From the NCBI RefSeq assembly GCF_030929505.1, contig NZ_JAVFVV010000001.1:186001-250000 (forward strand): DNA of 64,000 nucleotides, in the 5' to 3' direction. The notes under the pieces are model-generated. The model was not told the origin of the DNA. It searched no databases and saw only the letters and a list, made by a program, of their open reading frames with translations. Each line of letters starts with the position of its first letter. Position 1 is the stretch's first letter. Position numbers and translations under genes: made by a program. This document shows, piece by piece, positions 19,625-29,740 of this stretch. This DNA comes from Mesorhizobium sp. LHD-90 (GTDB lineage: Bacteria; Pseudomonadota; Alphaproteobacteria; Rhizobiales; Rhizobiaceae).

Positions 19625-19646
19625 CGCAGACAGGTCGGCGGACCGC

Positions 19647-20534
19647 TCACGCCACAGGCGCCAGCCGTCGCCGGCGGCGGTCATGCAGCACGATGGCAAG
19701 GCCGCTGCCCACCACCAGCACGATGCCGCAGAGCGCGGCCAGGTCGGGCAGGTGGCCGAAGACGACGACGCCGGAGACCACCGCCCAGACGGTGAAGCAG
19801 TAGTAGAACGGCGCCACCGCGCTGGTGGGGCCGACGCGGTAGGCCATGAAGATGAAGAAATGGCCGAAGATCAGGAAGAGGCCCGAGCCGGCGAGCAGCA
19901 GCACGTGTTGCGTGTCCGGCGCGCGCCATTGCTCGAATGCAAGATGCATGATCGCCGCTGCGATCAGCACCACGACGACCGCCGACATGGCGACGATCAT
20001 GCCCGGAACATGGCCGGCGATACGGCGTCCCGCGAGATCGCGCACGGCGCACAGCACGGCGTTGGCGATCGCCAGCAGCGCGTACACGGAAATGCCCTCG
20101 CCCGATGGCCGGGCGATCATCAGCGCGCCCGCGAAGCCGGCACAGATCAGCGCCATGGCAAAGCCCGGAATCTTTTCGCCGAACACCAGCGCAGCGCCGA
20201 GCAGCACCACCAGCGGCGTGATCTGGCCGAGCGCGGTGGCGTCGGCGATCGGCATGTTGGCGAGCGCCACGACGAAGCAGAGGATGCCGCCGGTCTCGCA
20301 GAGGTTGCGCGCCAGCACGCGGCGCTCGAACATCAGCGGCAGGCTGACGCGATAGCCGAGCAGAAACAAAAGCGGCATGCCCCACAGCAAAGCGGCGATG
20401 CCGCGCATAGTCAGCACCTGGTAGGGCGGCAGAGCCTCGGTCGCCACCTTCATCATCGTGTCGTTGACGACATAGAAGCAGGTGGCCAGCACCATGAAAA
20501 GCGGGCCGCGAAACGGATGGGAAGGCAGGGACAT
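19647..20534 (-). CDS. DMT superfamily (EamA) transporter
   Basis: Ten-helix drug/metabolite transporter, 295 residues, with two EamA repeats. The first begins with FMVLATCFYVVNDTMMKVA and contains the typical PYQVLTMRGIAALLWG and VVALANMPIADATALGQITPL; the second covers the C-terminal half with GHFFIFMAYRVGPTSAVAPFYY. Probably exports an amino acid, nucleobase or other small metabolite across the inner membrane. It is convergent with the shikimate-dehydrogenase-like gene (22 bp between stops). Confidence 0.9.
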   Translation of the reverse strand: MSLPSHPFRGPLFMVLATCFYVVNDTMMKVATEALPPYQVLTMRGIAALLWGMPLLFLLGYRVSLPLMFERRVLARNLCETGGILCFVVALANMPIADATALGQITPLVVLLGAALVFGEKIPGFAMALICAGFAGALMIARPSGEGISVYALLAIANAVLCAVRDLAGRRIAGHVPGMIVAMSAVVVVLIAAAIMHLAFEQWRAPDTQHVLLLAGSGLFLIFGHFFIFMAYRVGPTSAVAPFYYCFTVWAVVSGVVVFGHLPDLAALCGIVLVVGSGLAIVLHDRRRRRLAPVA

Positions 20535-20827
20535 GTTGCGAAGTCGGCTCGTACAGGTTGCGCGCCGATTTCATCGAAGTTCGGCCGACAATCAATTGGC
20601 CGGAGGCCGACCTTCCGTCGTGCCAGGCAGATGGAACCGGAGGGCGGCGATCGAGGGCAAGGCGCCGGTGCTCGTGTAACAGCCGCTGAATCCCGGGTTC
20701 CGATCCGGCGACATCGGATCGTTGCAGACCGGCGGGAACCTGCCGCCTGGTCATTCCAGAGTAGAAAATTCGCTCGGGTCTCGATCTTCAGCACAAGATC
20801 GGACCGCTACACAGGCTGTGTCCGTCC

Positions 20828-23800
20828 ATGGCTAATTTCTACGGAACCTCCTCGCTCGACATTTTCATAGGACCAAACGAGGTCAACCATTATTACTTCG
20901 AGCCGGCCGAGCTGGCGTCGACCGATTTTGTCATCGGGGGCGCCGCCTCCGATGAGATCCATTTCTCCGGAGGCCAGCTTCTCGCATGGGGCGGCTGGAA
21001 CGCCCTGACCAATGTAAGCAATGTCGAGTTCCTCTATTTCGACGATTTCGGCGACATCGTCGAAATCCCGGACAGCCTCGTCACCTCCACCCCCGGCACA
21101 GCGATCTACCGCCTGATCGTCCGCGGCGGCGGCGGATGGGACACTATCGACGCCTCCGACGTGACCTCGGCCCTGCCGATCTGGATCGAAGGCGAGGACG
21201 GCAGCGACACCATCACCGGCGGCGGCAGCGGCAGCAAATATACCGGAGGCGAGGGGGACGACACGTTCTACCTCGGTTCGGGCATCGAGGAAGCGCTCGG
21301 CGGAGACGATGACGACGACTTTTCCGGCACCGCCACCGAGATCGATGGCGACACGCTCGACGGCGGAGCGGACGACGACTGGCTGGTGATGCTCTCTGCC
21401 GGAACCTTCACGTTTTCGATGGTCGGCATCGAAAACCTGCTCCTGGTCAGCGCCGCGAACGACGTGACCATCGAAAGTCTCAAATACTCAGGCGGCAGCG
21501 ACGTCACCGTCCATGTAGAGGGCGGCGCCTTCGCCGACAGCATCGACGTCGATTCGCTCGACAGCCCGTTCTACGCCGACACCTGGGAGAACTTTCTCAT
21601 CGAGGCCAACGGCGGCAACGACGTCATCAGCGGCGGCAATGGCGACGACACGCTGGACGGCGGCGCCGACGTCGACAGCCTGGCTGGCGGCGACGGCAAC
21701 GACACGCTGATCGGCGGCAGCCAGGGAGACATCCTGTCGGGCGGCGACGGCGACGATCTCTATGTCGGCGTCGAAAGCGGCGACCTCGTCAACGAACTCC
21801 TGACCGACGGCATAGACACGGTGCAGACTGCCCTTGCCGTCTTTACCATGCAGACCGGCATCGAGATTCTCGATTACACCGGGACAGCCGCAATGACGGC
21901 CACCGGCAATTCGAGCGGCAACACGATCGAAGGCAGCAGCAAGGGCGACACGATGTATGGCCGCGACGGCGGCGACACCCTGCACGGGCTGGGCGGCAAT
22001 GACGTGCTCCGCGGCGAGAACGGCGACGACACGCTGGATGGCGGCGATGGCCGCGACACCCTGCGCGGCGGGCGGGACGAGGACACGCTCTACGGCGGCA
22101 TCAAGAACGATACGCTCTACGGCGACGGCGAGAACGATACGCTCTATGGCGGCGTTGATGACGATGTACTCAACGGCGGCGCCGGCGACGATTTCCTCCA
22201 GGGCGACGGCGGCCTCGACACGCTGAACGGCGGCAGCGGCATCGACACGGCGAGCTACCTGATCCCGATTTCCGCGGTGGACGTGGATCTGGAGCGCACG
22301 GTCAACCAGGTCCAGGGCGTCCACCTCAATCAGCTTTCCAGCATCGAGAACGTCATCGGCACCTGGAACGGCGACGTCATCCGCGGCGACGCCAACGCCA
22401 ATGTGCTTACGGGCGATGACGGGAACGACACGCTCGACGGTCGCGACGGCGCCGACACGCTTTACGGCGGCGACGATGACGATATTCTGCTGCCGGGCTC
22501 CGGCAACGACACAGTCAATGGCGGGGCCGGCACCGACACCGTGGACTACGCCTTTTCCGTCGCCGGCATCGTTGCGGCGCGCCCCGTGGGCACGATCGCG
22601 GCGTCCGGCGCCGACATAGGGTCCGACCTGCTCAATGGCGTCGAGATCATTATCGGCGGCAGCGGCAACGACACGCTTTCCAACTGGGCGGAAGCGCATG
22701 GCAATGCCGGCGACGACATCTTCAAGGCCGACAACAGCGTCAATGCCTTTTACGGCGGCGAAGGCAGCGACACCGTCGTCTATTCCAACGCGCTCGGCAC
22801 GACCGACCTGCTCGTCGATCTGGAAGACGCGACCCTCAACCGCCAGGCGGCAGCGGGCGACACGCTCGATTCGGTCGAGAACATCACCTATCAGGGCACC
22901 GCACGCTGCGATCTCCTCGGCGACGAGAACGACAACCGGCTGGAGATTAGCGGCTCCATCAGCTCGGCGACGGGCCGCGGCGGCGACGACACGCTCGTGG
23001 CCTCGGGATACGGGGACATACTCGATGGCGGCGAAGGCTTCGACACGGCGGACTATGGCGCGGCCACCACGGGCGTTGTGATCACCCAGGTGGGAGCCGT
23101 CCTGCAGGGCAGCGGCGGTGCCAACGGCGACGGCGCGGTCAGGATGGAAGCGGTGAAGGGCTCGGCGCACGCAGACGTCATGACCGTCCTCGACACGGGC
23201 TTTACGCTGTCTGGCCTCGATGGCACGGACACGCTGACCGGCGGCAGCGGCGACGACACGCTCGAAGGCGGCGAAGGCAACGACACGCTGGAGGGCGGCG
23301 AAGACGCAGACGTGCTCGACGGCGGGGACGACTTCGACGCGATCACTTACGACAACGTGACCACGGCGCGCATCAAGCTTGCGCTCGACGGCTCCTTCGC
23401 CGCCGAGGGCGAAGCGGCCCTCGACACCGTGCTGTCCATCGAGCGTGTCACCGGAACGGATTTCGGCGATGTGCTGCGCGGCGACGCGGCCGTCAACCGG
23501 CTGATCGGCGGCAGCAGCAACGACACGCTCCAGGGCGAGGAGGCCAACGACACCCTGCTCGGCGGCACGGGAGCCGACGCACTGACGGGCGGAACCGGCG
23601 ACGACGGATTCGATTATACCTCGACCGCTCACGGCGGCGACACGATCCGGGACTTTTCGGCGAGCGCCGGCAATGACGACTATTTCCGCTTCACGGGCTC
23701 GGTCTTCGGAGCATTGCCTGCCGGCTCGCTGGCGCCGAACCGCTTCCTCGCCAATACGACGGGCGTGGCGACTACGGCCGATCAGCGCTTCATCTACGAG

Positions 23801-23917
23801 ACCGACACGGGCATCCTGCGCTACGACACGGACGGCAGCGGCGCCACCGCGGCCATCCAGATGGCGACGCTGACCGGAGCGCCGGTAGTGACGCTCGGCG
23901 ATTTCGTCATTCTTTGA
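20828..23917 (+). CDS. large RTX-type calcium-binding protein (1029 aa)
   Basis: Predicted type I-secreted surface or extracellular protein. There is no signal peptide. Blocks of GGxGxDxLx nonapeptides occur in several clusters (about residues 265-305, 370-475, 530-575, 800-840 and 885-935) separated by beta-rich spacers of about 100-150 residues that themselves look like repeated modules (e.g. [27 protein letters not shown]-type and [24 protein letters not shown]-type segments). The C-terminus ([18 protein letters not shown] to GDFVIL) is the normal RTX exit signal, closely like that of the 365-residue RTX protein upstream. No enzymatic domain was recognised, so an adhesin, matrix or S-layer-like function is possible. 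The weak ribosome-binding site leaves the exact start uncertain. Confidence 0.88.
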   Translation: MANFYGTSSLDIFIGPNEVNHYYFEPAELASTDFVIGGAASDEIHFSGGQLLAWGGWNALTNVSNVEFLYFDDFGDIVEIPDSLVTSTPGTAIYRLIVRGGGGWDTIDASDVTSALPIWIEGEDGSDTITGGGSGSKYTGGEGDDTFYLGSGIEEALGGDDDDDFSGTATEIDGDTLDGGADDDWLVMLSAGTFTFSMVGIENLLLVSAANDVTIESLKYSGGSDVTVHVEGGAFADSIDVDSLDSPFYADTWENFLIEANGGNDVISGGNGDDTLDGGADVDSLAGGDGNDTLIGGSQGDILSGGDGDDLYVGVESGDLVNELLTDGIDTVQTALAVFTMQTGIEILDYTGTAAMTATGNSSGNTIEGSSKGDTMYGRDGGDTLHGLGGNDVLRGENGDDTLDGGDGRDTLRGGRDEDTLYGGIKNDTLYGDGENDTLYGGVDDDVLNGGAGDDFLQGDGGLDTLNGGSGIDTASYLIPISAVDVDLERTVNQVQGVHLNQLSSIENVIGTWNGDVIRGDANANVLTGDDGNDTLDGRDGADTLYGGDDDDILLPGSGNDTVNGGAGTDTVDYAFSVAGIVAARPVGTIAASGADIGSDLLNGVEIIIGGSGNDTLSNWAEAHGNAGDDIFKADNSVNAFYGGEGSDTVVYSNALGTTDLLVDLEDATLNRQAAAGDTLDSVENITYQGTARCDLLGDENDNRLEISGSISSATGRGGDDTLVASGYGDILDGGEGFDTADYGAATTGVVITQVGAVLQGSGGANGDGAVRMEAVKGSAHADVMTVLDTGFTLSGLDGTDTLTGGSGDDTLEGGEGNDTLEGGEDADVLDGGDDFDAITYDNVTTARIKLALDGSFAAEGEAALDTVLSIERVTGTDFGDVLRGDAAVNRLIGGSSNDTLQGEEANDTLLGGTGADALTGGTGDDGFDYTSTAHGGDTIRDFSASAGNDDYFRFTGSVFGALPAGSLAPNRFLANTTGVATTADQRFIYETDTGILRYDTDGSGATAAIQMATLTGAPVVTLGDFVIL
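21610..22240 (+). repeat. in-gene RTX nonapeptide repeat clusters
   Basis: Tandem degenerate 27-bp units encoding GGxGxDxLx calcium-binding turns, such as [11 protein letters not shown] and [22 protein letters not shown]. They form two dense clusters within this span and recur near 23220-23330 and 23510-23620. DNA units share the core ggcggc...gacacgct, so slippage or recombination between copies is plausible. Confidence 0.85.
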
Positions 23918-24022
23918 GGCGAAGCTGCCGCGTCATCGGGCCCGGGAACCGATTCCGGTCCACTCACCTTTTCTAAACCCCGGCGGCGCTATATCCCGCT
24001 CAGCCACAGCGGGGAGGACCGC

Positions 24023-24457
24023 ATGAAGCCCACCGTCACACGCCGCGATGTCTTTCTAGGCAGCGCCAGCCTCGCGGCGCTTGCCGCCGGTTTTCCGCGC
24101 TGGGCGAATGCACAGGACAGCGTCACCGCCGAGCAGTTCCTCGCGCTGTCGGCGCGGCTGACCGGCGCGGAAGCGTCCAGCCTCGATGCGATCATGGCCG
24201 CAAAGCTGCTGCAGTCGATGCTGGCGACCGGGCGCGGACCCGGCCTGGTCCTGCTGTCCACCGATACTCAGGTCGATACCGGCACGGTGGCGAACGACGT
24301 GGTCGCGGCCTGGTATTCGGGCGTCGTCGATACCACGGACGGCCAGGCGGTGGCCGGCTTCACCGAGGCGCTGATGTGGAACGCCCTCGATTTCACAAAA
24401 CCCTTTGCCTATTGCGGCGGCGAGACCGGCTATTGGGCAGAGCCTCCGCAAAGCTGA
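24023..24457 (+). CDS. FAD-dependent sugar/polyol dehydrogenase small (Tat) subunit
   Basis: Small subunit of a membrane-associated dehydrogenase of the sorbitol/gluconate/glucose dehydrogenase type, needed for export and folding of the flavoprotein. It has a twin-arginine signal (TRRDVFLGSASLAALAAGFPRWANA). The remaining about 115 residues match the small-subunit pattern (FLALSARLTGAEASSLDAIMAAKLLQSM and the C-terminal FTEALMWNALDFTKPFAYCGGETGYWAEPP). It is followed 12 bp later by the catalytic subunit. The flavin subunit lacks its own signal, so co-export by this Tat signal is expected from the family. Confidence 0.85.
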   Translation: MKPTVTRRDVFLGSASLAALAAGFPRWANAQDSVTAEQFLALSARLTGAEASSLDAIMAAKLLQSMLATGRGPGLVLLSTDTQVDTGTVANDVVAAWYSGVVDTTDGQAVAGFTEALMWNALDFTKPFAYCGGETGYWAEPPQS

Positions 24458-24469
24458 CGAGGTTTTCCC

Positions 24470-26086
24470 ATGGCCGATATCGAAGCGGATGTGATCGTCG
24501 TCGGCTCCGGCGTCTCCGGCGCGCTGCTCGCCGCGAAACTGTCGGCCGCCGGCGTTAAGGTAGCGGTGCTGGAGGCAGGTTCCCCGGTCGACAGGTCCGA
24601 GGCGGTGCAGCGCTATTGGGACGCGCTGATCAAGGTTCCGGAATGCCCGTATCCGGTCAGCCCCGAGGCCGACCACCCGGTCAGCGACAATCTCGACCAC
24701 TGGTACCGGCAGGTAGGGCCCGAAAAATTCAAGAGCACCTATGTGAAGGTGCTTGGCGGCACCACCTGGCACTGGCTGGGCACCTGCCTGCGCTTCGTGC
24801 CCAACGATTTTCGCCTCTCCAGCACCTACGGCAGGGGTGTCGACTGGCCGATAGGCTATCAAGAACTGGAAAAATTCTATGGCGAGGCGGAGGCCGAAAT
24901 CGGCGTCTCCGGCGATTCCGCCGAGTCGCTCGGCGCACCGCGCTCGTCGCGCTATCCAATGCCGGCGATCCCGCCGACCTTTCTCGACAAGGCCTACGCC
25001 AGGGCGCTGGCCGGCACCAAATACGAGGTGCGGTCGACGCCGCAGGGCCGCAACTCGGCCGAGCGCGACGACCGCCCGGCCTGCTGCGGCAATGCAAGCT
25101 GCATTCCGGTCTGTCCGGTGCAGGCGAAATACGACGCGACGGTGCATGTGACGCGGGCCAAGAAGGGCGGCGCGGCGATCCACACGGAGACGACGGCGAC
25201 CAGCATCGACGTCGGTCCGGACGGTCGGATTTCCGCCATCCGCTTCAGGCGCCGCGACCGCAGCGAAGGCACGGCTGTCGGAAAAGTGTTCGTGCTGGCG
25301 GCGCATGCCATCGAGACGCCGCGCCTGCTGCTCAATTCGGCCAGCGAACAGCGGCCTGGCGGCGTCGCCAACAGTTCCGACCAGGTCGGGCGCAACCTGA
25401 TGGATCATCCGACGCAGTTGAGCTGGGCGCTGGCGCCCGAGCCGCTGTGGCCCTATCGCGGGCCGCTGTCGACCTCGGGTATCGAGAACCTGCGCGACGG
25501 GGAGTTCCGCCGGGAGCGGCCGGCCTTCCGCATCGAGATCGGCAATGACGGCTGGTCGTGGCCGACCGGCGCGCCGGTGACCACGGCGGTCGAACTGGCG
25601 CAGCAAGGCCTGCGCGGCAAGGCGCTGGACGCCGCCCTTCGCGACCAGGCCTCCCGGCACGTCAGGATGGCCTCGCTGATCGAGCAACTGCCGGAACCGC
25701 AGAACCGGGTGACGCTCGATCCCGGTGAAAAGGACTTTTACGGCGTGCCGCTGCCGCGCCTCTTTTACAGCCTCGATTCCTACGTGCAGGACGGGCTGGC
25801 GGCGGCGCGCGAGGCGCATGCCGAGATTTTCGGCAAGCTCGGCGCCACGCAAATCCAGCACCGCGACGGCGCGGAAGGCGCCGGCCACATCATCGGCACG
25901 GCGCGCATGGGCGCCGATCCGAAAAGCTCCGTCGTCGACCGCGCCCTGCGCAGCCATGACCACGCCAACCTGTTCATCCTCGGCTCGACGGTGTTCCCGA
26001 CCTCGGCGACCGCCAATCCGACGCTGACGATTGCCGCGCTCAGCCTGCGCGCGGCCGACGCGGTGAAGGCGGCGCTGGTGGGGTAG
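24470..26086 (+). CDS. GMC oxidoreductase, catalytic subunit of sugar/polyol dehydrogenase
   Basis: FAD-dependent GMC-family dehydrogenase, 538 residues. The FAD-binding motif is VVGSGVSGALLAAKL near the N-terminus, and the GMC active-site His lies in GHIIGTARMG, with the C-terminal SATANPTLT motif. A cysteine cluster C205, C206, C211, C215 (CCGNASCIPVC) matches the 3Fe-4S site known in the catalytic subunit of Burkholderia FAD-glucose dehydrogenase, implying electron transfer to a cytochrome or quinone. The usual third subunit, a multihaem cytochrome c, is not next to it; the next gene is on the opposite strand. Substrate (glucose, sorbitol, gluconate or other) is not determinable here. Confidence 0.9.
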   Translation: MADIEADVIVVGSGVSGALLAAKLSAAGVKVAVLEAGSPVDRSEAVQRYWDALIKVPECPYPVSPEADHPVSDNLDHWYRQVGPEKFKSTYVKVLGGTTWHWLGTCLRFVPNDFRLSSTYGRGVDWPIGYQELEKFYGEAEAEIGVSGDSAESLGAPRSSRYPMPAIPPTFLDKAYARALAGTKYEVRSTPQGRNSAERDDRPACCGNASCIPVCPVQAKYDATVHVTRAKKGGAAIHTETTATSIDVGPDGRISAIRFRRRDRSEGTAVGKVFVLAAHAIETPRLLLNSASEQRPGGVANSSDQVGRNLMDHPTQLSWALAPEPLWPYRGPLSTSGIENLRDGEFRRERPAFRIEIGNDGWSWPTGAPVTTAVELAQQGLRGKALDAALRDQASRHVRMASLIEQLPEPQNRVTLDPGEKDFYGVPLPRLFYSLDSYVQDGLAAAREAHAEIFGKLGATQIQHRDGAEGAGHIIGTARMGADPKSSVVDRALRSHDHANLFILGSTVFPTSATANPTLTIAALSLRAADAVKAALVG

Positions 26087-26117
26087 GTGGGCTAGTTGTG
26101 GGCGACCCGGCGCCCGC

Positions 26118-27353
26118 TCAGTCCGGGTGCAGCACGAATTCCAGGTAGAGATTGCGCTGCAGGATGGAATGGTTGTCGTCGGAGATGATCGACACCATGG
26201 TGGCGCCGTCGGCCCGCTGCCACACGTCCAGCCCCTCCATGTTGTCGATCTGGAAACCCATGTCGGCGGTGAGCAATACCGGCCCGTCCGCCACCTGCCC
26301 CCTGGCGATCGACTCGCCAGAAATGCGCCGCAGCCGCATTTTTACGCCGTCGGCGAGGCGGTAGCTGCGCTCGAGCAGCAGCAGGTCGCCGTCGGGCAGG
26401 AAAGCACCGTCGGTGATATCGAAGTCGCCGCTGCGCTTCACCGTGAAGACGCCCCTGTTCGGCCCCTCGATGATGGCGGCAAAGATGTTGCCCGCCTTGT
26501 CGAGGCTTTTTTCGGATACCACCACCAGCCCGCCCGCGTGCTGGCCGTGCGGATGCGCACGCGTCACCGTCTCGAAACCGCGATTCTGGCGTAGTTCGTT
26601 CTTCGGTACGAGGAAATCGAGCTGGCGGACTGGCGCCTGCATGTTGTCGGGGTCGAGGCGGAACTGGGCGATGCGGTGGTTGCGCTCGAAGCCGACGGTG
26701 GCGACGCCGTCCTTGACGTCCAGCCCCTCGGCGTCGACCAGCCATTTCTTGACGATCGGCTTGCCGGTCTCGTCGGCCATCTGCACCATGCGGAAATTAT
26801 CGATGCCGGAAGGCCTGCCCTCGACGTCGCGGGCAATCGAGCCGAAGAACCAGAAGCCGGTATCGGCCACGCCGACAAAATCCTTGCCGGGCGAGGTGAA
26901 GCGGAAGGCCGACAGCGCGCCGAAATCGCGCGCGGACGAGGTCATCTCCAGCCCACCGACGAATTCCAGCGGTCCGAACAGCTTTTCGTCGCGGCCGATG
27001 TGGAAGTTTTCGATCGGCCGCGCGGTGATTTCCATGCGCTCGACGGGCGCGGGGTCGGCATGGGCTGGCGTGAATGGCGCAAGGCCGATGAGAGCCGCGA
27101 AGAAAAATGCGGTCCACGCCGCATCCCTTCGCACCCCCCTCTGTCCTGCCGGACATCTCCCCCACAAGGGGGGAGATTGGCCGGCCGTCCTGGTTTCGCC
27201 AATCACAACCTTCGCAGGAGAAGCGGCAAAGCTGAAACTGCCAATCTCCCCCCTTGTGGGGGAGATGTCCGGCAGGACAGAGGGGGGTGCGAAGGAGCGC
27301 AATACATCACGCCAAAGCATCGACTTCACGGCGCGCAGCAAGCGCATCCTCAT
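26118..27353 (-). CDS. esterase-like activity of phytase family protein; 5' end carries an inverted-repeat element
   Basis: Predicted secreted protein with the phytase-like beta-propeller domain ([32 protein letters not shown], and [10 protein letters not shown] near the C-terminus). Its body and signal peptide ([22 protein letters not shown]) are clear. The 5' end is odd. An ATG overlaps the cobT stop by 4 bp (ATGA), but between this start and the signal peptide lies a 170-bp perfect hairpin element read in frame. A GTG at 27134, inside the element's left arm, would give a textbook signal peptide directly. I give the coupled ATG as the ancestral start; the truly used start is uncertain. Function and substrate are unknown. 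Confidence 0.75.
   Translation of the reverse strand: MRMRLLRAVKSMLWRDVLRSFAPPSVLPDISPTRGEIGSFSFAASPAKVVIGETRTAGQSPPLWGRCPAGQRGVRRDAAWTAFFFAALIGLAPFTPAHADPAPVERMEITARPIENFHIGRDEKLFGPLEFVGGLEMTSSARDFGALSAFRFTSPGKDFVGVADTGFWFFGSIARDVEGRPSGIDNFRMVQMADETGKPIVKKWLVDAEGLDVKDGVATVGFERNHRIAQFRLDPDNMQAPVRQLDFLVPKNELRQNRGFETVTRAHPHGQHAGGLVVVSEKSLDKAGNIFAAIIEGPNRGVFTVKRSGDFDITDGAFLPDGDLLLLERSYRLADGVKMRLRRISGESIARGQVADGPVLLTADMGFQIDNMEGLDVWQRADGATMVSIISDDNHSILQRNLYLEFVLHPD
27126..27295. repeat. 170-bp element with perfect 56-bp inverted repeats
   Basis: The arms at 27126-27181 and 27240-27295 are exact reverse complements, with a 58-bp centre. The arms start with ccttcgcacccccctctg and contain tgtcctgccggacatctccc. 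Transcripts would form a very stable stem. From memory, this sequence style (cccccttgtgggggagatgtccgg) is a common intergenic repeat of Mesorhizobium and relatives. Here it lies within or at the very start of a gene. Confidence 0.9.
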
Positions 27354-29248
27354 CCCGCCCGCCGGAAACCGCCGCTGCGGCGCAGGTCGCGCGGCGTCTC
27401 CTCGCCGAACAGCGAGGCCAGTTGCTCGGTCATGGCGCCGGCAAGTTCCTCCGCATCGACGATGGTGACGGCGCGGCGATAGTAGCGCGTCACGTCGTGG
27501 CCGATGCCGATGGCGAGCAGTTCGACCGGCGAGCGGGTCTCGATGAGTTCGATCACCGCGCGCAGATGGCGTTCCAGATAATTGCCGGGGTTGACCGAGA
27601 GGGTCGAGTCGTCCACCGGCGCGCCGTCCGAAATCATCATCAGGATCTTGCGCTGCTCCGGCCGGCCGATCAGGCGGTTGTGCGCCCACAAAAGCGCCTC
27701 GCCGTCGATGTTTTCCTTGAGCAGGCCCTCGCGCATCATCAGGCCGAGATTGCGGCGGGCGCGCCGCCACGGCGTGTCGGCGCTTTTGTAGATGATGTGG
27801 CGCAGGTCGTTCAGCCGGCCGGGATTGGCCGGCTTGCCGTCCTTCAGCCATTTCTCGCGCGCCTGCCCGCCCTTCCAGGCGCGGGTGGTGAAACCGAGAA
27901 TTTCGACCGAGACGCCGCAGCGCTCCAGCGTGCGGGCAAGAATGTCGGCACAGGTGGCCGCCACCGTGATCGGCCGGCCGCGCATCGAGCCCGAATTGTC
28001 GAGCACGAGGCTGACGACGGTGTCGCGGAATTTCGTGTCGCGCTCCTGCTTGAACGACAGCGGCTGCATCGGATCGATGACGACGCGCACCAGCCGCGCC
28101 GGATCCAGATAGCCCTCTTCGAGGTCGAAATCCCAGGAGCGGTTCTGCTGCGCCATCAGCCGCCGCTGCAGCCGGTTGGCCAGCCGCCCGACCACGCCCG
28201 ACAGATTGGCGAGCTGCTTGTCCAGAAAGGCCCGCAGCCGGTCGAGTTCTTCCTCGTCGCACAGTTCCTCGGCGCCGATGGTCTCGTCGAAGGCGGTCGA
28301 AAAGACCTTGTAGTCGATCTCCTTCGGCAGGTTGGTGAAGGGGTTGTCCTTGCGCTTGGTCTCGCCCGGCGTCTCGGCGTCGGCCTCCTCGTCATCGGAC
28401 ATGTCGTCGGTGTCGGCGTCGGCGGCTTCCATCTCGCCGGCCTGCTCGTCCTCGGACGAGGCGTCGCTGTCTTCCGGCTGCGCCTGGTCACCGGCGGAAT
28501 CGTCGTCGCCGCCTTCCTCGCTGTTTTCCTCGCCCTGCGGCTCGTTCTCCTCGCTCTCGGCCTCGTCGTCTTGCTGGTCGTCGCCGAGTTCTTCCGCCAT
28601 GTTCATGGAGGCGAGCATGTCGCGCACCAGCCGGGCGAAAGCCTGCTGGTCGTCGAGCTTGTTGGCGAGGTCGTCCAGCGCGCCGCCGGATTTCTCCTCG
28701 ACCCAGTCGCGCCATAACGACACCAGCTTCTCGCCGCTCTTCGGCACCGGCCGGCCGGTCAGCTTTTCGCGCACCATCAGCGCCAAAGCTTCCTCAAGCG
28801 GCGCTTCCGACTGCTCGCGCACGTCGGCGAGATTGGCCTTGAGATACTTGTCCTCGAGCATGTGGCCGATATTGTCGGAGACGCCCGTCATGCGGCGCGA
28901 GCCGATCGATTCCACCCGCGCCTGCTCGACCGCGTCGAACACGGCGCGCGCCTGCTTGCCTTCCGGCGCCAGCTTCAAATGCACGCGGCTGTCGTGGCAG
29001 GCGCGCTTCAGCGCCATCGAATCGCCCAGCCCGCGCGTCACCGCGACGTCGGTCATGGTCGGCTTCTTCGGCAGTTCGGGCAGTCTGGCGCGGTTGCCGG
29101 CCAGCGCCGGGCGGTCCTTGGCGAAGCCGACCTCCAGCTCGCGGTCGCCGGAGATGGCGCGCATGCACACCGTCACCGAGCGCTTGAACAGGTCGGTGTC
29201 CGCGCCGTTCTTCGGCTTCGAGCGGGTGTTGTCGCCGGGGCCTGCCAA
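27350..29248 (-). CDS. cobT: aerobic cobaltochelatase subunit CobT
   Basis: Subunit of the CobNST complex inserting cobalt into hydrogenobyrinic acid a,c-diamide in aerobic B12 synthesis. The 632-residue length is typical. The N-terminal alpha-helical domain ([20 protein letters not shown]) leads to a strongly acidic low-complexity region (about residues 220-300, rich in Asp/Glu/Ser). The C-terminal von Willebrand A domain carries the MIDAS motif DNSGSMRG and the later [14 protein letters not shown]-like segment ([11 protein letters not shown]). CobS is on the same strand upstream but two small genes separate them. The 3' end overlaps the next gene by 4 bp. Confidence 0.97.
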   Translation of the reverse strand: MAGPGDNTRSKPKNGADTDLFKRSVTVCMRAISGDRELEVGFAKDRPALAGNRARLPELPKKPTMTDVAVTRGLGDSMALKRACHDSRVHLKLAPEGKQARAVFDAVEQARVESIGSRRMTGVSDNIGHMLEDKYLKANLADVREQSEAPLEEALALMVREKLTGRPVPKSGEKLVSLWRDWVEEKSGGALDDLANKLDDQQAFARLVRDMLASMNMAEELGDDQQDDEAESEENEPQGEENSEEGGDDDSAGDQAQPEDSDASSEDEQAGEMEAADADTDDMSDDEEADAETPGETKRKDNPFTNLPKEIDYKVFSTAFDETIGAEELCDEEELDRLRAFLDKQLANLSGVVGRLANRLQRRLMAQQNRSWDFDLEEGYLDPARLVRVVIDPMQPLSFKQERDTKFRDTVVSLVLDNSGSMRGRPITVAATCADILARTLERCGVSVEILGFTTRAWKGGQAREKWLKDGKPANPGRLNDLRHIIYKSADTPWRRARRNLGLMMREGLLKENIDGEALLWAHNRLIGRPEQRKILMMISDGAPVDDSTLSVNPGNYLERHLRAVIELIETRSPVELLAIGIGHDVTRYYRRAVTIVDAEELAGAMTEQLASLFGEETPRDLRRSGGFRRAG

Positions 29249-29263
29249 GAGAACCTCTTTATC

Positions 29264-29665
29264 CTAATCCAGCGACACGACGGTCGCGCCGTTGCGAGCA
29301 ACATAGGCGTTTTGCAGAACATACAGGTGGTGCGGCCCGCACGCACTCGTGAATTCGTCAAGCTTGGGCGGCCGCACCGTCCTGGTCGTCACCCTGCGCC
29401 CGACGGTCCAGGTCAGGATCTTCGGTCGCGCGTCGACGCAATAGGCATAGGCGCAGCGGGTCACGTATTCGTCCGGCCTTGCCGAGCAGGAGGCACCGTT
29501 GCGGGCCAGCATGTCCACCACCCAGCCACGCTCCTTGACGTCGTAGCCGCGCTGGAAGAAGCCCGGCTGGGTCGTGCTGAGCAGGTAGTCGCCATTCGCC
29601 GCGGGGTAATAGCTGGTGCAGCCGCAGGCCAGCAGGCCGATGAGGCTCCAGCCGAGTCGCTTCAC
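29264..29665 (-). CDS. small lipoprotein of unknown function (133 aa)
   Basis: Begins with a lipoprotein signal: MKRLGWSLIGLLACGC, lipobox LACGC, followed by TSYYPAANGDYLLSTTQPGFF. The mature part has six or more cysteines, enough for several disulphides, and no recognised domain. It lies 15 bp from cobT on the same strand, so it is probably part of the same transcript, although it has no obvious link to cobalamin synthesis. Confidence 0.65.
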   Translation of the reverse strand: MKRLGWSLIGLLACGCTSYYPAANGDYLLSTTQPGFFQRGYDVKERGWVVDMLARNGASCSARPDEYVTRCAYAYCVDARPKILTWTVGRRVTTRTVRPPKLDEFTSACGPHHLYVLQNAYVARNGATVVSLD

Positions 29666-29740
29666 CGAAAAATCCCAATCGACTTGGCACCCGGTTCACC
29701 AAGCCTTCCGAGTGGATTGTCGTCAAGGCGTTGCATGACT

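Noticed and set aside
20828-23917. Very long minus-strand open frame antisense to the large RTX gene
   Set aside because: It is a product of repeated GGxGxD codon patterns; the opposite strand has the correct C-terminal secretion signal and family motifs.
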